Source: Ectocarpus siliculosus (lineage: Eukaryota; Sar; Phaeophyceae; Ectocarpales; Ectocarpaceae). From it: a stretch of DNA of 33,496 nucleotides. Below are positions 1-10,525 of the stretch, in pieces. The stretch is taken from positions 1 through 33,496 of the forward strand of contig FN648782.1 in assembly GCA_000310025.1 (NCBI GenBank). Reading direction: 5' to 3'. The notes under the pieces were generated by a model. It was not told the DNA's origin. It did not search any database and worked only from the letters and a program-made list of their open reading frames with translations. The first letter of the stretch is position 1, and every line of letters begins with the position of its first letter. The position numbers and the translations under genes are program-made.

Positions 1-1558
1 ATTTCGATCACCGCACATGCACATCACGGAATGAATGTGGTACACACGAGAAAAATTACCCAGCCGTCTTCCCGAGGTGTCCAATTGATCCACCGACAAT
101 GGAAGGTGAGTGAGCTATAGGCTCTGCATTCGCAATCTCCTGCCAAGTTATATGTTCGACTCCCCGTAGTACGGCCTGTCAAGAGAGATAGATTCAACGG
201 ATGGGGCGCGTGAGTCCCGTACTTGGCACTCTTCCCGCAGTCGCACCAGAGCAAAGCCACGAAACCGATCATTCTGAGTGAGAGCAGATACTGTTCTATT
301 ACGATAGTCGGATCTGCCCCCATATCATAAGCACATCCAATTCCATTTTTTGTAGCTATACATCACCGCAGAGACCGGAGTATATTTCTCGATAAATACT
401 CCACTGCCCTGGGGATGCTGGAGCAACAAACCCAACGAACAGATAAGCAAGTGTGTGTGCAAGCTGGATAGGATCCTCAAATGTTATCGTCCCTGGACAC
501 AGAATCCAGAGGCCATTGTTCCACTTTGTAGTGCCAAAGTTAGGGTACCCAGGTGTAGACCAAACGACAAATTTGTCAACCCTCCTAAAAAGTACGCAGT
601 TTATAATAGGTTGTAGGTCAGATAGGTTCGCTCATTGAGAGAAGCTGTACAGCAACAGCAACCCGGAGGGTCGAAGGCAATATAGTTTTAGGGACAAAGT
701 TTCCCCAAATGCACCGAAGACATTTTGGAGACGAAAACCAAGTCAGCATTTTTTCCAGTACGAGGCTATTTTACCAGCGAGGGGGCACGCGGCTTGGGAG
801 ACATATTACCGTATATCACACAGCGTACCACCTCACAACTTACAAAAAAGAATGGCAGGCCAGGGTTCCCACGTGCTGTTCACACTGCACTTTTCACACT
901 GCGGAGCCTAGTGAGTCTTGTGTCCCCAAAGTGTCCCCATCAACTGTCCCCATTTGGACTTCAACAACACAACAGTCCATCCCTCAGAAATAACAGTGTT
1001 CACAGAAACAAGACGAGGATGATACATTCTGCAAACTCTACTGCTCTAGGCCGGGGTGTAGCAATATGCTTCAACTGACTCCTCCACCCTTTGCGGGGGT
1101 TTATTGCATGGGGAAGTCTGTTTCTCGCCCTCAAGAAGCGTGCCAAGGAGTACCAGGCCGAGGTTAGGGGACATGTACGGTGAAGAGGGGCAAACGGCAA
1201 GAAACCCTACAGGAGCACATGACACCACATTGGGTGGTGTTCGCTGGCGTCCATGTTGTCGCCTTTGCTACTGAACGACATGGCAGGGCGGCTTGCGTCA
1301 CGATTGGCAGAAAAACCTTGACATTGTCATACGTACTCACCACGTTTCGCATTGGTCGGGACAACCATTGTCTGTCCAGCATCTCAGTGCGGCCGCCAGA
1401 TGCGTTGAAACGAGAAGGAGCCAGAGATTCGTGAGGAAGTGGAAGGGCGCCATATTCTGCTTTCGTGTCTGAGGAAGGCGGGTGAGCAAGTGGGACGCGT
1501 AGCACCGGGGTTAGCTATAGAATCGTTCGTGGGCGTGGGTGTTACTAATTCGTACTAT
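1..1558. other. No gene recognised
   Basis: I see no domain, RNA gene or convincing splice structure here. Short stop-bounded frames occur on both strands but none resembles a known family. The only local pattern is three TGTCCCCA words between about 919 and 953. Confidence 0.5.
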
Positions 1559-1561
1559 ACG

Positions 1562-1626
1562 TAGGTACAAGGCACCTCCGCAGTGGGGTAAAGAGAGCAC
1601 CGCGGCAAGGGGTGATGCAAGAACAT
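1562..1626 (+). repeat. Dispersed repeat, copy 1 (inverted partner at 18193-18261)
   Basis: About 65 bp here match the reverse complement of 18193-18261. A core of roughly 45 bp, running from GTGGGGTAAAGAGAGCACCG to GATGCAAGAACATG, appears identical. The shared word is followed or preceded by unrelated DNA in each copy, as expected for a fragment of an interspersed element. The family is not recognised. Confidence 0.8.
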
Positions 1627-1804
1627 GCAAAACTCTAACAGAGGAACAACAGTAACTATGAACCTACTTCGTATTTGCTGTACGTATGCATACCAATAAA
1701 AGGATTCGCGCCATTCTTGGGAGGTCAGCGCGAGCTTTTTCAATTTTCTGGATTTTGTTTGGTTGAAAGCCGGCAGCCGCGCGGATCGATGTGAATACCA
1801 TACA

Positions 1805-2362
1805 TATATATATGCGCATGCCGACCTCCCGACCTCGGGCTCGGCGGTCTGCACGGAGATGTGTGCACTGCTCTGCATCTCTGTTGACACCGCCACGACT
1901 TACATAGCTCCACTGCTGCTGGAAACTAACATGCATGGGGCTGCTGACTGCTGTATGTAGTTCATTCAGCAAACAGTCGAATCATGGCCAGCAGAACGAC
2001 GATTTGATTGAGCGGCGTCATCAAGCGGTGTTTTTCTCCACGCACCCACCCACCCACCCACCCTCGAAACAGAAGCGAAGAACATACTACGTATATATGT
2101 GCGTTTCCAGCGTGCGAATAGTATCAGGTGGTGACCGTAGCATCATGATGTGTGTCAAAAATCCGGTGGGGATGAGGTGAGATGAGACAGCAGTCCACAA
2201 CGTCTCCGCCGTTTGACACATTCTTATAACAGAAGACCGAACAGAAAAAGAAAATGTGACTTTAAAGTGCTTCGGTTGTGCCCCTTTGCTGAATATACGC
2301 TGTGAACGCTTCTGCTGTATGCTCATTTCCCCTCTTGTGTCCCGCCCACACGTACACGCTCG
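1805..2362 (-). repeat. 558-bp direct repeat, copy 1 (possible LTR of a Gag-only element)
   Basis: This block matches 6054-6611 at a constant offset of 4249 with no indels. I counted five base differences. It starts in a TATATATATGCGCATGCC stretch and ends at ACGTACACGCTCG, after which the copies diverge completely. It contains the last 91 codons of the minus-strand Gag-like ORF and a short run of CCCA units. A pair of near-identical direct repeats flanking a Gag-like ORF suggests LTRs. However, no target-site duplication, tRNA primer site or polypurine tract was found at the expected edges, so the two copies could also be independent fragments of one repeat family. Confidence 0.85.
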
Positions 2363-3664
2363 AGCTACGGCGGCGTCGGCGGTGGCTGGGGTACCGTGCG
2401 AATCGCCGTCGTCGGCGTGCCCACCAGGGTCGCCCCCTCCTTTTCCACCCTCCCTGCCAGCCTTCCGTTTCGCCACATGCTGGAATTTGCACTTCTCTCC
2501 ATACCGGCAGAACCCCTTCCGAGTAAACTGGTAGCACGTCCCTTGCTGCTTGGTGGGACTGCCCGCCCCCGCGGCACCCGCCGCGGCGGCCGATGATCGG
2601 CCGGACTTGCCCTGTACCATGGAATTGATCAGCCCTCCCGACCGAAGATACGCCGTAAACTTGGGAAACGCTGGGAGGGGGGCGGCCGGCAGAGCCTCAG
2701 ACGGCGGAGGTAGAACGTGGCGCCGCTGCATCTCGTCCGAAAACAGCTGCACGTCACGTACGTACGATTCCATATCCTTACCGAGGAACGTCAAGATGAT
2801 GTCTCGGTTGTGTTGCTCTTGTATGGCGGCGTAATTCTCGCGAGCGTGACGCTCCACCGCACCGATGACCATCTTGAACGCATGGTCGATACCATCCACC
2901 CGCGCCCGCGAAGCCGCCGCTGCCCTCGCGTCGTCGGCTATCCCCCGGCGGGCTATGGTGATGAAAGCCCCGGCCATGAGGGACAAGTGCGTGGCAATGG
3001 GGAGGCGACCCCCGCCCGCACCCCGCGGCGTGAAGGCAACCACGTCGAAACCACGAAAGAAAAGAAGCATGTCGGCCACCGCCGCCGTGACCTCGACGCC
3101 GTCGTACATGAGCCCTTGCAGGCTCTGCTTCTCGATTTTTGGTGGAAAAAATCCCATCACCACCCACCACATGCGGGTGTGCGACAAACTCCACGCAGTC
3201 ACCCGCTGGTCCATGATCACCTTTTCCATCCGTCGTGGATCATGCCACACCCCGGCGCCGCCCCCGTACGTACCGGGACCCATGGGCGAGCCGCCCGCTG
3301 CCCACCGGGACGCCGTCGCGGGGGTGAAGCTCAAACTGCTCCCGCCGCCCCCCCAACCAACGTCTGGCTGCAACTCGGGGCGTGGACCAACGGGATGCGG
3401 CCCGTAGGCGGACGAGGAGCTGTGCGCCCCCGCGCCCCCATACATCGGCGCCGGCGCAACCCCGGCAGCACCGCCCGCCGCCGACCCGTCGCTCCGAGCG
3501 TGTACGGCCGCCAGCACCTCCTCGAACCTCGCCGCCATGTCGGCTTTGAGGTCCTCAACCGACGCGCTAATAATGGCCCGTTCATTAGCGCTGTCCTGCC
3601 TCTCCGCCTCGTACTCCTCGCGGCCAATCACGGACTCATCCGAGGCGTCCCCGTCCCTACTCAT
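2087..3664 (-). CDS. Gag-like protein with CCCH zinc finger (putative retroelement ORF)
   Basis: This 525-residue frame is the longest in the window. It is GC-rich, while the DNA around it is not. The N-terminal 50 residues are acidic. Residues of about 55-140 are Gly/Ala/Pro-rich, and about 142-330 form a compact, partly hydrophobic region. A CCCH zinc finger follows: Cys377, Cys386, Cys392, His396 (C-x8-C-x5-C-x3-H), within CYQFTRKGFCRYGEKCKFQH. A basic Gly-rich stretch comes next, which fits RNA binding. The layout (capsid-like core, then a nucleic-acid-binding finger) suggests a retrotransposon Gag, but a cellular CCCH RNA-binding protein cannot be excluded. The ATG at 3662-3664 has G at -3. 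No reverse transcriptase or integrase lies beside it. From residue 435 on, the protein is encoded by the 558-bp repeat; that tail looks unconstrained and may be read-through. Confidence 0.6.
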   Translation of the reverse strand: MSRDGDASDESVIGREEYEAERQDSANERAIISASVEDLKADMAARFEEVLAAVHARSDGSAAGGAAGVAPAPMYGGAGAHSSSSAYGPHPVGPRPELQPDVGWGGGGSSLSFTPATASRWAAGGSPMGPGTYGGGAGVWHDPRRMEKVIMDQRVTAWSLSHTRMWWVVMGFFPPKIEKQSLQGLMYDGVEVTAAVADMLLFFRGFDVVAFTPRGAGGGRLPIATHLSLMAGAFITIARRGIADDARAAAASRARVDGIDHAFKMVIGAVERHARENYAAIQEQHNRDIILTFLGKDMESYVRDVQLFSDEMQRRHVLPPPSEALPAAPLPAFPKFTAYLRSGGLINSMVQGKSGRSSAAAAGAAGAGSPTKQQGTCYQFTRKGFCRYGEKCKFQHVAKRKAGREGGKGGGDPGGHADDGDSHGTPATADAAVARACTCGRDTRGEMSIQQKRSQRIFSKGAQPKHFKVTFSFSVRSSVIRMCQTAETLWTAVSSHLIPTGFLTHIMMLRSPPDTIRTLETHIYT

Positions 3665-3990
3665 TCCTCCGTCCCCCGACGACGGGCCCCCGATGACCGA
3701 TCAATATCCTGATCATAGGCGAACAAGTGGGTATGACGACGCAAGGACAAATAATATATGGGGAACGTCAGAACGATGACGCCGTAAACGCGTCACGGTA
3801 TGCACCTGCCTACCAACACGCGTGGATGACTAACGAAGCATGCATATCTGTGGCACCCGCCACTGTCACATGTACATAGTGCCACCCCTTGATCCACACA
3901 CCGGTGCGAACGATGCACCACCCAAAGTCCACACCCCGGGTGTTTTGGGTTGGTTTGTGTGCCGTGTGTCTTTCCACCAAATTATTTGGT
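3665..3990. other. No gene recognised; upstream side of the Gag-like ORF
   Basis: This stretch lies 5' of the Gag-like ORF on the minus strand. I see no recognisable promoter element or coding sequence. Confidence 0.4.
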
Positions 3991-4679
3991 TCCACCGATT
4001 TGTCCATGCACGGAATCCACATTTGGGCGCGCACAACCGGCCCCTGCCACATATGGTATGTGTCCTGACGACCTCGTATTGTCTCGCAGTCGCACCAGCG
4101 ACCTACATGCCATACGCCCGGCGTGCGGTTCCTGACCACTACGGATCATCTTCAATGTCCGCCTGGGTCTACCATCAATAGGCCGTGAGCCGGCAACCAT
4201 ACGCTCCAGCGCAACCAGCTCTTTATCTATTGACTTCTTCCGTTGATCGTGCCGTTCCACCGATTATTCCCAGCACCGCGATCCACCGTCGCGCGTGCAC
4301 AACCGGCCCATGTAAGATTCCGTATGTGTCATGACGGCCGCACGCCGTTACACAGGCGCACCAGCGCCTACATGCCATACATCTTGCTGTTGGCTCCTGA
4401 TCACCACGACTCATCACATGACGAGACGCCACCATCAATAGGCCGCGAGCCGGCACCATACGCTCCAGCGCAACCAGCTCCATATCTATTGATTGTTCTT
4501 TGTTTATCGTGCCGTTCCACCGATTATTCCCCGCACGACTACCCACATTCGTGCGTGCCCAACCGGCCCATGTAAGATTCCGTATGTGCCATGACGGCCT
4601 CATGCCGTCCACATTCGCACCAGCGACCTACATGCCATACACCTTGCGTTCGGCCCCTGATAACTACGACCCATCATCG
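3991..4679. repeat. Tandem array of ~260-bp units, about 2.7 copies
   Basis: The word TCCACCGATT recurs at 3991, 4256 and 4516, giving units of 265, 260 and a partial unit of about 164 bp. Each unit contains, in order, an ACAACCGGCCC word, a cATGACGgCC word, GCACCAGCG-CCTACATGCCATAC, and (first two units) CCATCAATAGGCCG-GAGCCGGC-ACC followed by CTCCAGCGCAACCAGCTC. Identity between units is perhaps 75-85% by eye. A 260-bp period is not a multiple of three, so the array is not a conserved coding repeat. It lies between the two 558-bp repeats. Confidence 0.85.
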
Positions 4680-6053
4680 ATTAGTCGTTATCATGTCCAA
4701 CGATCGGTCATCGTACTCTTCTCATCCGGTCCACATTGACTTCTGGAAAACCTCGTGGGAAAAAAAACCCGTCCATCAAGTGTACACGACATGACAAGCA
4801 GCAATAACAACCGAAATAGATTTGTTTTTGTGTGTGGGTTTGGCACTGGGTTTGGACGGCAGTTTTGTGTGTCACCAATCCACCACCCTTGTCGCACTGC
4901 CACAAACACCCCAGACGACGTGTCTCGTCTCGCGATCAGTATTTCTGATAATCACACCATAGTGTCTCTGACACTACGACCGGAAAGCACAACGCGTTTT
5001 CGATGCGGTCCTGTCTTTCGCATCATTCTCATAGTCGATGCGTTGAAGTTTAAAAATTGGGACCGCAGTCACATCATAACCGCACGCAGCACCCCGAATT
5101 CCACCTTCGGCACGGTGCCCTGTAATGCGACACCCATAATCGGCCGCGGCGCCTCTCCCGCGCTCACCAGCACACGCACCGCGGGCCACCTAACCACATT
5201 GTCGGTGAGACATAAATATATGCTGTATGCATACATAGGAACGCGAACACGCGCTCGTACCGCTCTATGTGACCATCACTCAGCACACCAGAAGTGATCG
5301 GGTGCTTCGGACATGCTCGATGAATATCTGCTGTCGCATGATGCAACTCGGCCGGTACCCCGCGCAAGCGAACGACCGGCATCGAGGGAGTCGCGGCGCC
5401 TACCGCATGCACACCCGCGCACACACCGCGGTCACACCAGTAACCGGTGGCTTCTTTCTTCGGACTCGCTTGCCGAACACGCCCAACAGCAGTCAACAAC
5501 ATCGATACAGCATGCCCACACCCGCCCGCCACTTCACATATGGCACGTGAATCCTTACAGCCTCGGCCCCCGTGTGCCGTATACAATAACAACATTTGTC
5601 ATTGTGTGCACTAACTGCTGTCTGCGAAAGCCAGATGCTGCTGGGATAACACGCCACATCACAGTCAGTCGCACGTACCAAGCGAAGTCGATGTGTTCCA
5701 GTCTCGACGTAGCGACTCCTCCCGCCCAGCGGTAGTGGCCTCCGCCCCGTCGGAAAAGACGACAACACTAGCTCCCGCAGCAGAATGTCCTAAACCAGCA
5801 GCTGGCAGAGTGTTGTCCAATCGTACGTCTAGCAGTCCCTGTGCTCCAGCACTGCTGATGCTCCAACGTGATCGAGCGCAAACGGAATGTCCTGCGGGCA
5901 GCTGCCTTATCTCGGTGCGCATGCCTCCTCTCCTGCAAGCACGCAGACATACTCTTTGCCATATAATATAAATGCCCACTCCTTCTACCAACTCCAATAA
6001 ACACCAATTTCAGACTCCTGCCCCCTTTGGTAGGATCCATCTGAAATATTCGC
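4680..6053. other. No gene recognised between tandem array and repeat copy 2
   Basis: If the 558-bp repeats are LTRs, this would be the 5' untranslated leader of the minus-strand element. I see no reverse transcriptase, protease or integrase motif in any frame. The longest frames (about 140-180 codons) have no recognisable features. Confidence 0.4.
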
Positions 6054-6611
6054 TATATATATGCGCATGCCGACCTCCCGACCTCGGGCTCGGCGGTCTG
6101 CACGGAGATGTGTGCACTGCTCTGCATCTCTGTTGACACCGCCACGACTTACATAGCTCCACTGCTGCTGGAAACTAACATGCATGGGGCTGCTGACTGC
6201 TGTATGTAGTTCATTCAGCAGTCAGTCGAATCATGGCCAGCAGAACGACGATTTGATTGAGCGGCGTCATCAAGCGGTGTTTTTCTCCACGCACCCACCC
6301 ACCCACCCACCCTCGAAACAGAAGCGAAGAACATACTACGTATATATGTGCGTTTCCAGCGTGCGAACAGTATCAGGTGGTGACCGTAGCATCATGATGT
6401 GTGTCAAAAATCCGGTGGGGATGAGGTGAGATGAGACAGCAGTCCACAACGTCTCCGCCGTTTGACACATTCTTATAACAGAAGACCGAACAGAAAAAGA
6501 AAATGTGACTTAAAAGTGCTTCGGTTGTGCCCCTTTGCTGAATATACGCTGGGAACGCTTCTGCTGTATGCTCATTTCCCCTCTTGTGTCCCGCCCACAC
6601 GTACACGCTCG
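6054..6611 (-). repeat. 558-bp direct repeat, copy 2
   Basis: This is the partner of 1805-2362, with five substitutions and no indels. One difference (TTAAA here, TTTAA in copy 1, near 6511) puts a stop in the frame that encodes the Gag-like tail in copy 1. To the right, the sequence departs at CGCTCG into unrelated DNA. To the left, it departs at the TATATATATGCGC word. Confidence 0.85.
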
Positions 6612-7089
6612 CTCCACAGCCGCTCTGACAGCTGCCGCGCCAACGCTCAGCTGATGTTGTTGGCACGTGTTGACACGTTGACACATGGTTCAACATCAGA
6701 TCAGAATCAGCTAGCCACCGTGTAGTACGTTCTTGGTTGAAGCTGACGTCTTCTGTCGGGGTGTTCGACACGGGTGTTCGACACGACAGGACCGACTGTA
6801 CCCGACAGCTGACGCGACAGATGGACAGAATCAGTGCGTGATCTTCTTACACAGCCGCAGGAAAAATCTTGACACTGTGGGGAAGCTGTTACAAACCTGT
6901 AACGTAGAATTATTGGGGCGTTTCGGAAATATGTTTCGTTTTGCCCAGACAAAATGCCCAGACAAAACTGCCCAGATAAAACTTGGCATCAAAAAGATCC
7001 GAAAAGAGGCTCAGATTTGTTTTCGGCATGACGTGGCAACCAACGGTCCGCCGCTGATTGGCCGAAAGACTCGCGCGCGCCGTTCTCCA

Positions 7090-7512
7090 CACTACACCTC
7101 TGTGTGGCAGACGGGGGACGTACCACAGCAGTGGAAGGATGCCACCATCAAAGTGCTGTTCACGAAGGGGGATAAGATGGAGTGCGGCAACTACCGGGGC
7201 ATCTCTCTCGTCGCACACGCCGGCAAGGTGCAGCTTAAGGTCGTCGCTACACGACTGAGCCACTACTGCGAGCGAGAGGGCATCCTCCCGGAGGAGCAGA
7301 GCGGTTTCCGCCCACACCAGTCGACGCTCGACATGTTGTTCGCGATCCAGCGGCTCCATGAGCTCGCGAGGAAGAAGAGTACTGCGGTCTTCTCGTTCTT
7401 CGTCGATTTCACCAAGGCGTACGACTCGGTGGACCGAGACCTACTGTGGGACGTGCTCCGACGCTTCGGCGGTCATTCGCCACTTCCACGAGGTCGCCTC
7501 TGTTGTACAATA
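7090..7512 (+). pseudogene. LINE-type reverse transcriptase fragment, frameshifted and truncated
   Basis: The frame carries the N-terminal half of a non-LTR retrotransposon reverse transcriptase (RVT_1 family). Recognisable words in order are [42 protein letters not shown] and the motif A block [13 protein letters not shown]. The catalytic Asp of motif A is at 7405-7407. The frame reaches RRFG at 7470, then the expected continuation (VIRHFHE) appears one frame over from 7469, ending in a TAG near 7512. Motif B, the YxDD motif C, the endonuclease and the 3' tail are all missing. It is therefore a dead 5'- and 3'-truncated copy. The upstream part of the same open frame (6733-7089) does not resemble a LINE. 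Confidence 0.88.
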
Positions 7513-9192
7513 GACAATATACTACTTCGCGAGCACTGCGACAACGCTGGGTTGTTCTTTGGATGCTTCCGACCGCTATTCTTTAGAGTGACCTTGGCCA
7601 GTGTGGTGCCAGGAAGGAATTCATAATGCTTATTAATGCTGATTTATCGTTCCAACCACTTTTCGTGTCATGCCGACCAAAGGTAAATGGTTCTTGGTAA
7701 TATATAACATTAGAAATATTTCCCGACCTAAGAGAAGGGTTCGGGGGTCCAAAACAATCTATATCACCCCTGCGGGGCTGACTATTGCCCAAACGCCTAT
7801 GGAAACCAGCGGATGATAAATCTACTTCTATATCCCCGCTCTTCGTCGTGTCTCCTGTTGGCAGATGGACGTACCCATTCATTCTTTGTGCCTCTCAGCT
7901 CTTCATTCCTGTCATCTCTAGACTCGAGACCCACACCCTTGACATCGCCTACGAGCGTGGCGGCGGTGACCTCGAAGCGGTACGCCGCGAAGCGTCCTGT
8001 GCGCCCCGGTAAAGGACAGATTTGTTTAAGGCGTACACAAAGGTGTAGACGAAATAAACCGAGGTTTATTGAAACAGCTCGAATTGCCATACTGTTTATA
8101 TTGGGGTACGCGGAACGTATTGCGTACTGCGGGGCCCCCTCGGTTGAGAGGAGGAGTCGCATGTGTTACCATTCTGTTCAAGCCTTGTGCCCACAGAGTC
8201 TTAGGGTGCTAGAGAGACAACTAGCGAAGTGGTCACATAGAGTGCTTCTAGTGGTGTCCCAGCCCCTGGAGCTGACAGGAAGTGGAGTCTTTTCCTGCCT
8301 CCTCTTCCAGTTGAGAAATCGGACTACCCGAGCTACAGCAGTCGTAACTGAGAACCCGGGGTCCCGAGATGACGAGAGCGGAGAGGAGAGCAAGGACGTC
8401 AGGCAGGCGGGGCATCTAGGGTGCAACACTGAGCGGTACGTGTGGTGATGTGATGGCAATGCGGGAGAGAGATGATGTGGCAAGAGATCAAAACCCACAA
8501 TGTGTTTTGGTGTGTCAAGGTGAGACACAACCCCAATGGAATGTTCTGCACGTTTGCATGGGGAGAGAGATCCCACTGCTGCTGGGTTGATTCGGTGGCG
8601 TACACCATCACCCATGTCGCACGTGATTCAATGGCTAAACACATCAACCGGGTTTGGTGACCGAGGTTGGTGGGCCTGCTTCGACAGCGCTGGCTGTCAC
8701 GGCTGTTGCCACCGTACGAATTTTGTATGCATATACAAATACAGCAGTTGTTCCGCAACGATGTGGGAGAGAAAATTAACTGTGGGTCCTGTGGCGTTAC
8801 ATTCACCATGTTGAACGTGGTTTCAATACCGGCTCCGCATCTAACGAGTGTATGGTGGCCACAGCCAAGCAAGACAATACCCACAAACTATTGTTGTTTG
8901 GTGTCGATACGCGATGGAAGTACAACACGAATGCTGGATCACATGGTGTGCTGTACACGAGTGTGTATCACATGGGATAATCTGGCTTCAGATTTATTTA
9001 CGCTGCAGTTGTCAAAAGCCAGGGATTATGCAAATGCCAGTGAAGTATGTGGACCATACTTCCAAAATAACAATATACGAAGGGCACGGGAGAACATTTT
9101 CTCGCCATTGCCTCCTGATGTGGTCGCCGATAGAGGCGTGTGGTTGAGGCTTCATCACCGACATTTTTTTTTTGTGTGGTTGTGTGTTTAAT
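7513..9192. other. No gene recognised
   Basis: Open frames of up to 211 codons occur (7813-8448 and 8667-9191, plus strand) but show no family motif, and I do not call them. A perfect 18-bp dyad, AATAAACC-GA-GGTTTATT, lies at 8053-8070. A word at 7947-7998 (GCCTACGAGCG followed by GCGGTACGCCGCGAAGCG) has a diverged relative at 17055-17100. Confidence 0.4.
8053..8070. repeat. Perfect 18-bp palindrome
   Basis: AATAAACC and GGTTTATT flank a two-base spacer. No neighbouring gene suggests a function. Confidence 0.7.
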
Positions 9193-9260
9193 GCAGAGGG
9201 TATGGTTACCTCTCTCGCCCATGTGTAGGCAGAGGGTGTGGCTACCTCTCCCATGTGTAG
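9193..9260 (+). repeat. Two-copy tandem repeat of 36 and 32 bp
   Basis: GCAGAGGGTATGGTTACC begins unit 1 (9193-9228) and GCAGAGGGTGTGGCTACC begins unit 2 (9229-9260). Both units end in CCCATGTGTAG. Each unit can pair AGAGG with CCTCT. Confidence 0.8.
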
Positions 9261-10525
9261 GGAGCGCGGACCATAATTATATACAGATCATTTCATCATG
9301 CATGCTACAACATCATTTGTATTTGGCAAGGGAGGAATATGATGTTCTACAGTCTAACCCTAAGCCTATAAGCATTTGTTTCCCGTGTGTATGGGTAGGG
9401 AGAGTACTCCCTGTCTGTGTCCGTCCGTGTTGTTCCCAGATGTCGTCGCATCAAGTGGCAGCATGTGTCATGGACAGTTAGACATGGAAGGGCGGCGACA
9501 GGTGAACGGCAGCAGCAGTATGTTGTGCATGGTGGCATGTTGGGCTTGTACAGAGACGTAGTCCATCTTCGATCACACACAACGGAGTTTGTTCGTACCC
9601 GTCGGAATTTTTGTTTTCTTATTGTTGTTTGTTGTTGTTGACGCCACAGCTCTTTTTATATAAAGTAAAATTTCGCTTGTGCCTTGAGTTTTTGAACATC
9701 ACATGCATGCATTGCGTGCACACCGTGAACTGCAGTTTGTTTTTTTTCTTGTTCTGTAATACTGCCAACGACACGCTGTGGTATGAAGGTGCTGCTGTAG
9801 CCTCTACACTACAGACCATATACAGGTGAACGTCTTTTGCAGCTTCGTGCCCTTGGTATGCTGTGCATACAGTCTTCACCCACTACCCTTCCTAACACTG
9901 AACTGAAGGCGCAGAAGTGCGTGGAAGATGCTGTGACAGCACAACTGAGTCGACACTCGTACGACTTCCATGTACACTTGGCGTCTGGTCCATACTGCTG
10001 TAGAAATACAAAAATCGAGCCATCTTTTTTTTATTTTTTCCATACTAATAACAAGAAATGTATCACGTCACGACGACCATCCTGTGAGTATATATTTAAC
10101 ATGATTGTACAGAATAATATAAGATTTGGTCATTTTTCGTGCTTCGGCATTTCTTTTTCTCGCAACAGGGAATCTTTTCTCGCGCTTCCTTCTCCGGGGC
10201 ACACAGGAGGCTCGTCGGCACATATGTGGGCAGGCACATACATACCCATATCAATATAACATTGTGAGGGTCACTCTTCCTGTCATAAGCGTTGCACAGA
10301 AAATATCCCAACAACCCATCATGCAGCAACACATACAGCATCAATCAGTCCGTGTTTCTTGCGGGTGTTGCGGCGGCTATCCCCACGCGGAGTGAAATTC
10401 TGTTTTTCGACTGGCCTGACTTGTTTGTTGTGTGTTCGCGTAAGAAGAAACGTTCTGGCCGCTTTTCGTTCGCCGAGGATGAAAAAGATTCTCAATTATC
10501 GGGAGCGGCTGTTACACGTAGACAA
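9261..10525. other. No gene recognised; AT-rich
   Basis: This stretch is relatively AT-rich, with poly-T runs near 9741 and 10026. I see no domain, RNA gene or structured repeat. Confidence 0.4.

Noticed and set aside
2717-3712. 331-codon plus-strand frame opposite the Gag-like ORF
   Set aside because: It is an antisense shadow. The minus frame has the zinc finger and a more protein-like composition. The GC-rich sequence keeps several frames open.
1805-6611. Standard LTR retrotransposon with pol
   Set aside because: No protease, reverse transcriptase, RNase H or integrase motif was found between the repeats, and no target duplication lies at their outer edges.
7813-8448. 211-codon plus-strand frame
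   Set aside because: No domain, biased composition or splice context. Frames of this length occur by chance in DNA of this composition.
8667-9191. 174-codon plus-strand frame
   Set aside because: Overlaps other open frames in the same region, ends in a Phe-rich run from a poly-T tract, and resembles no family.
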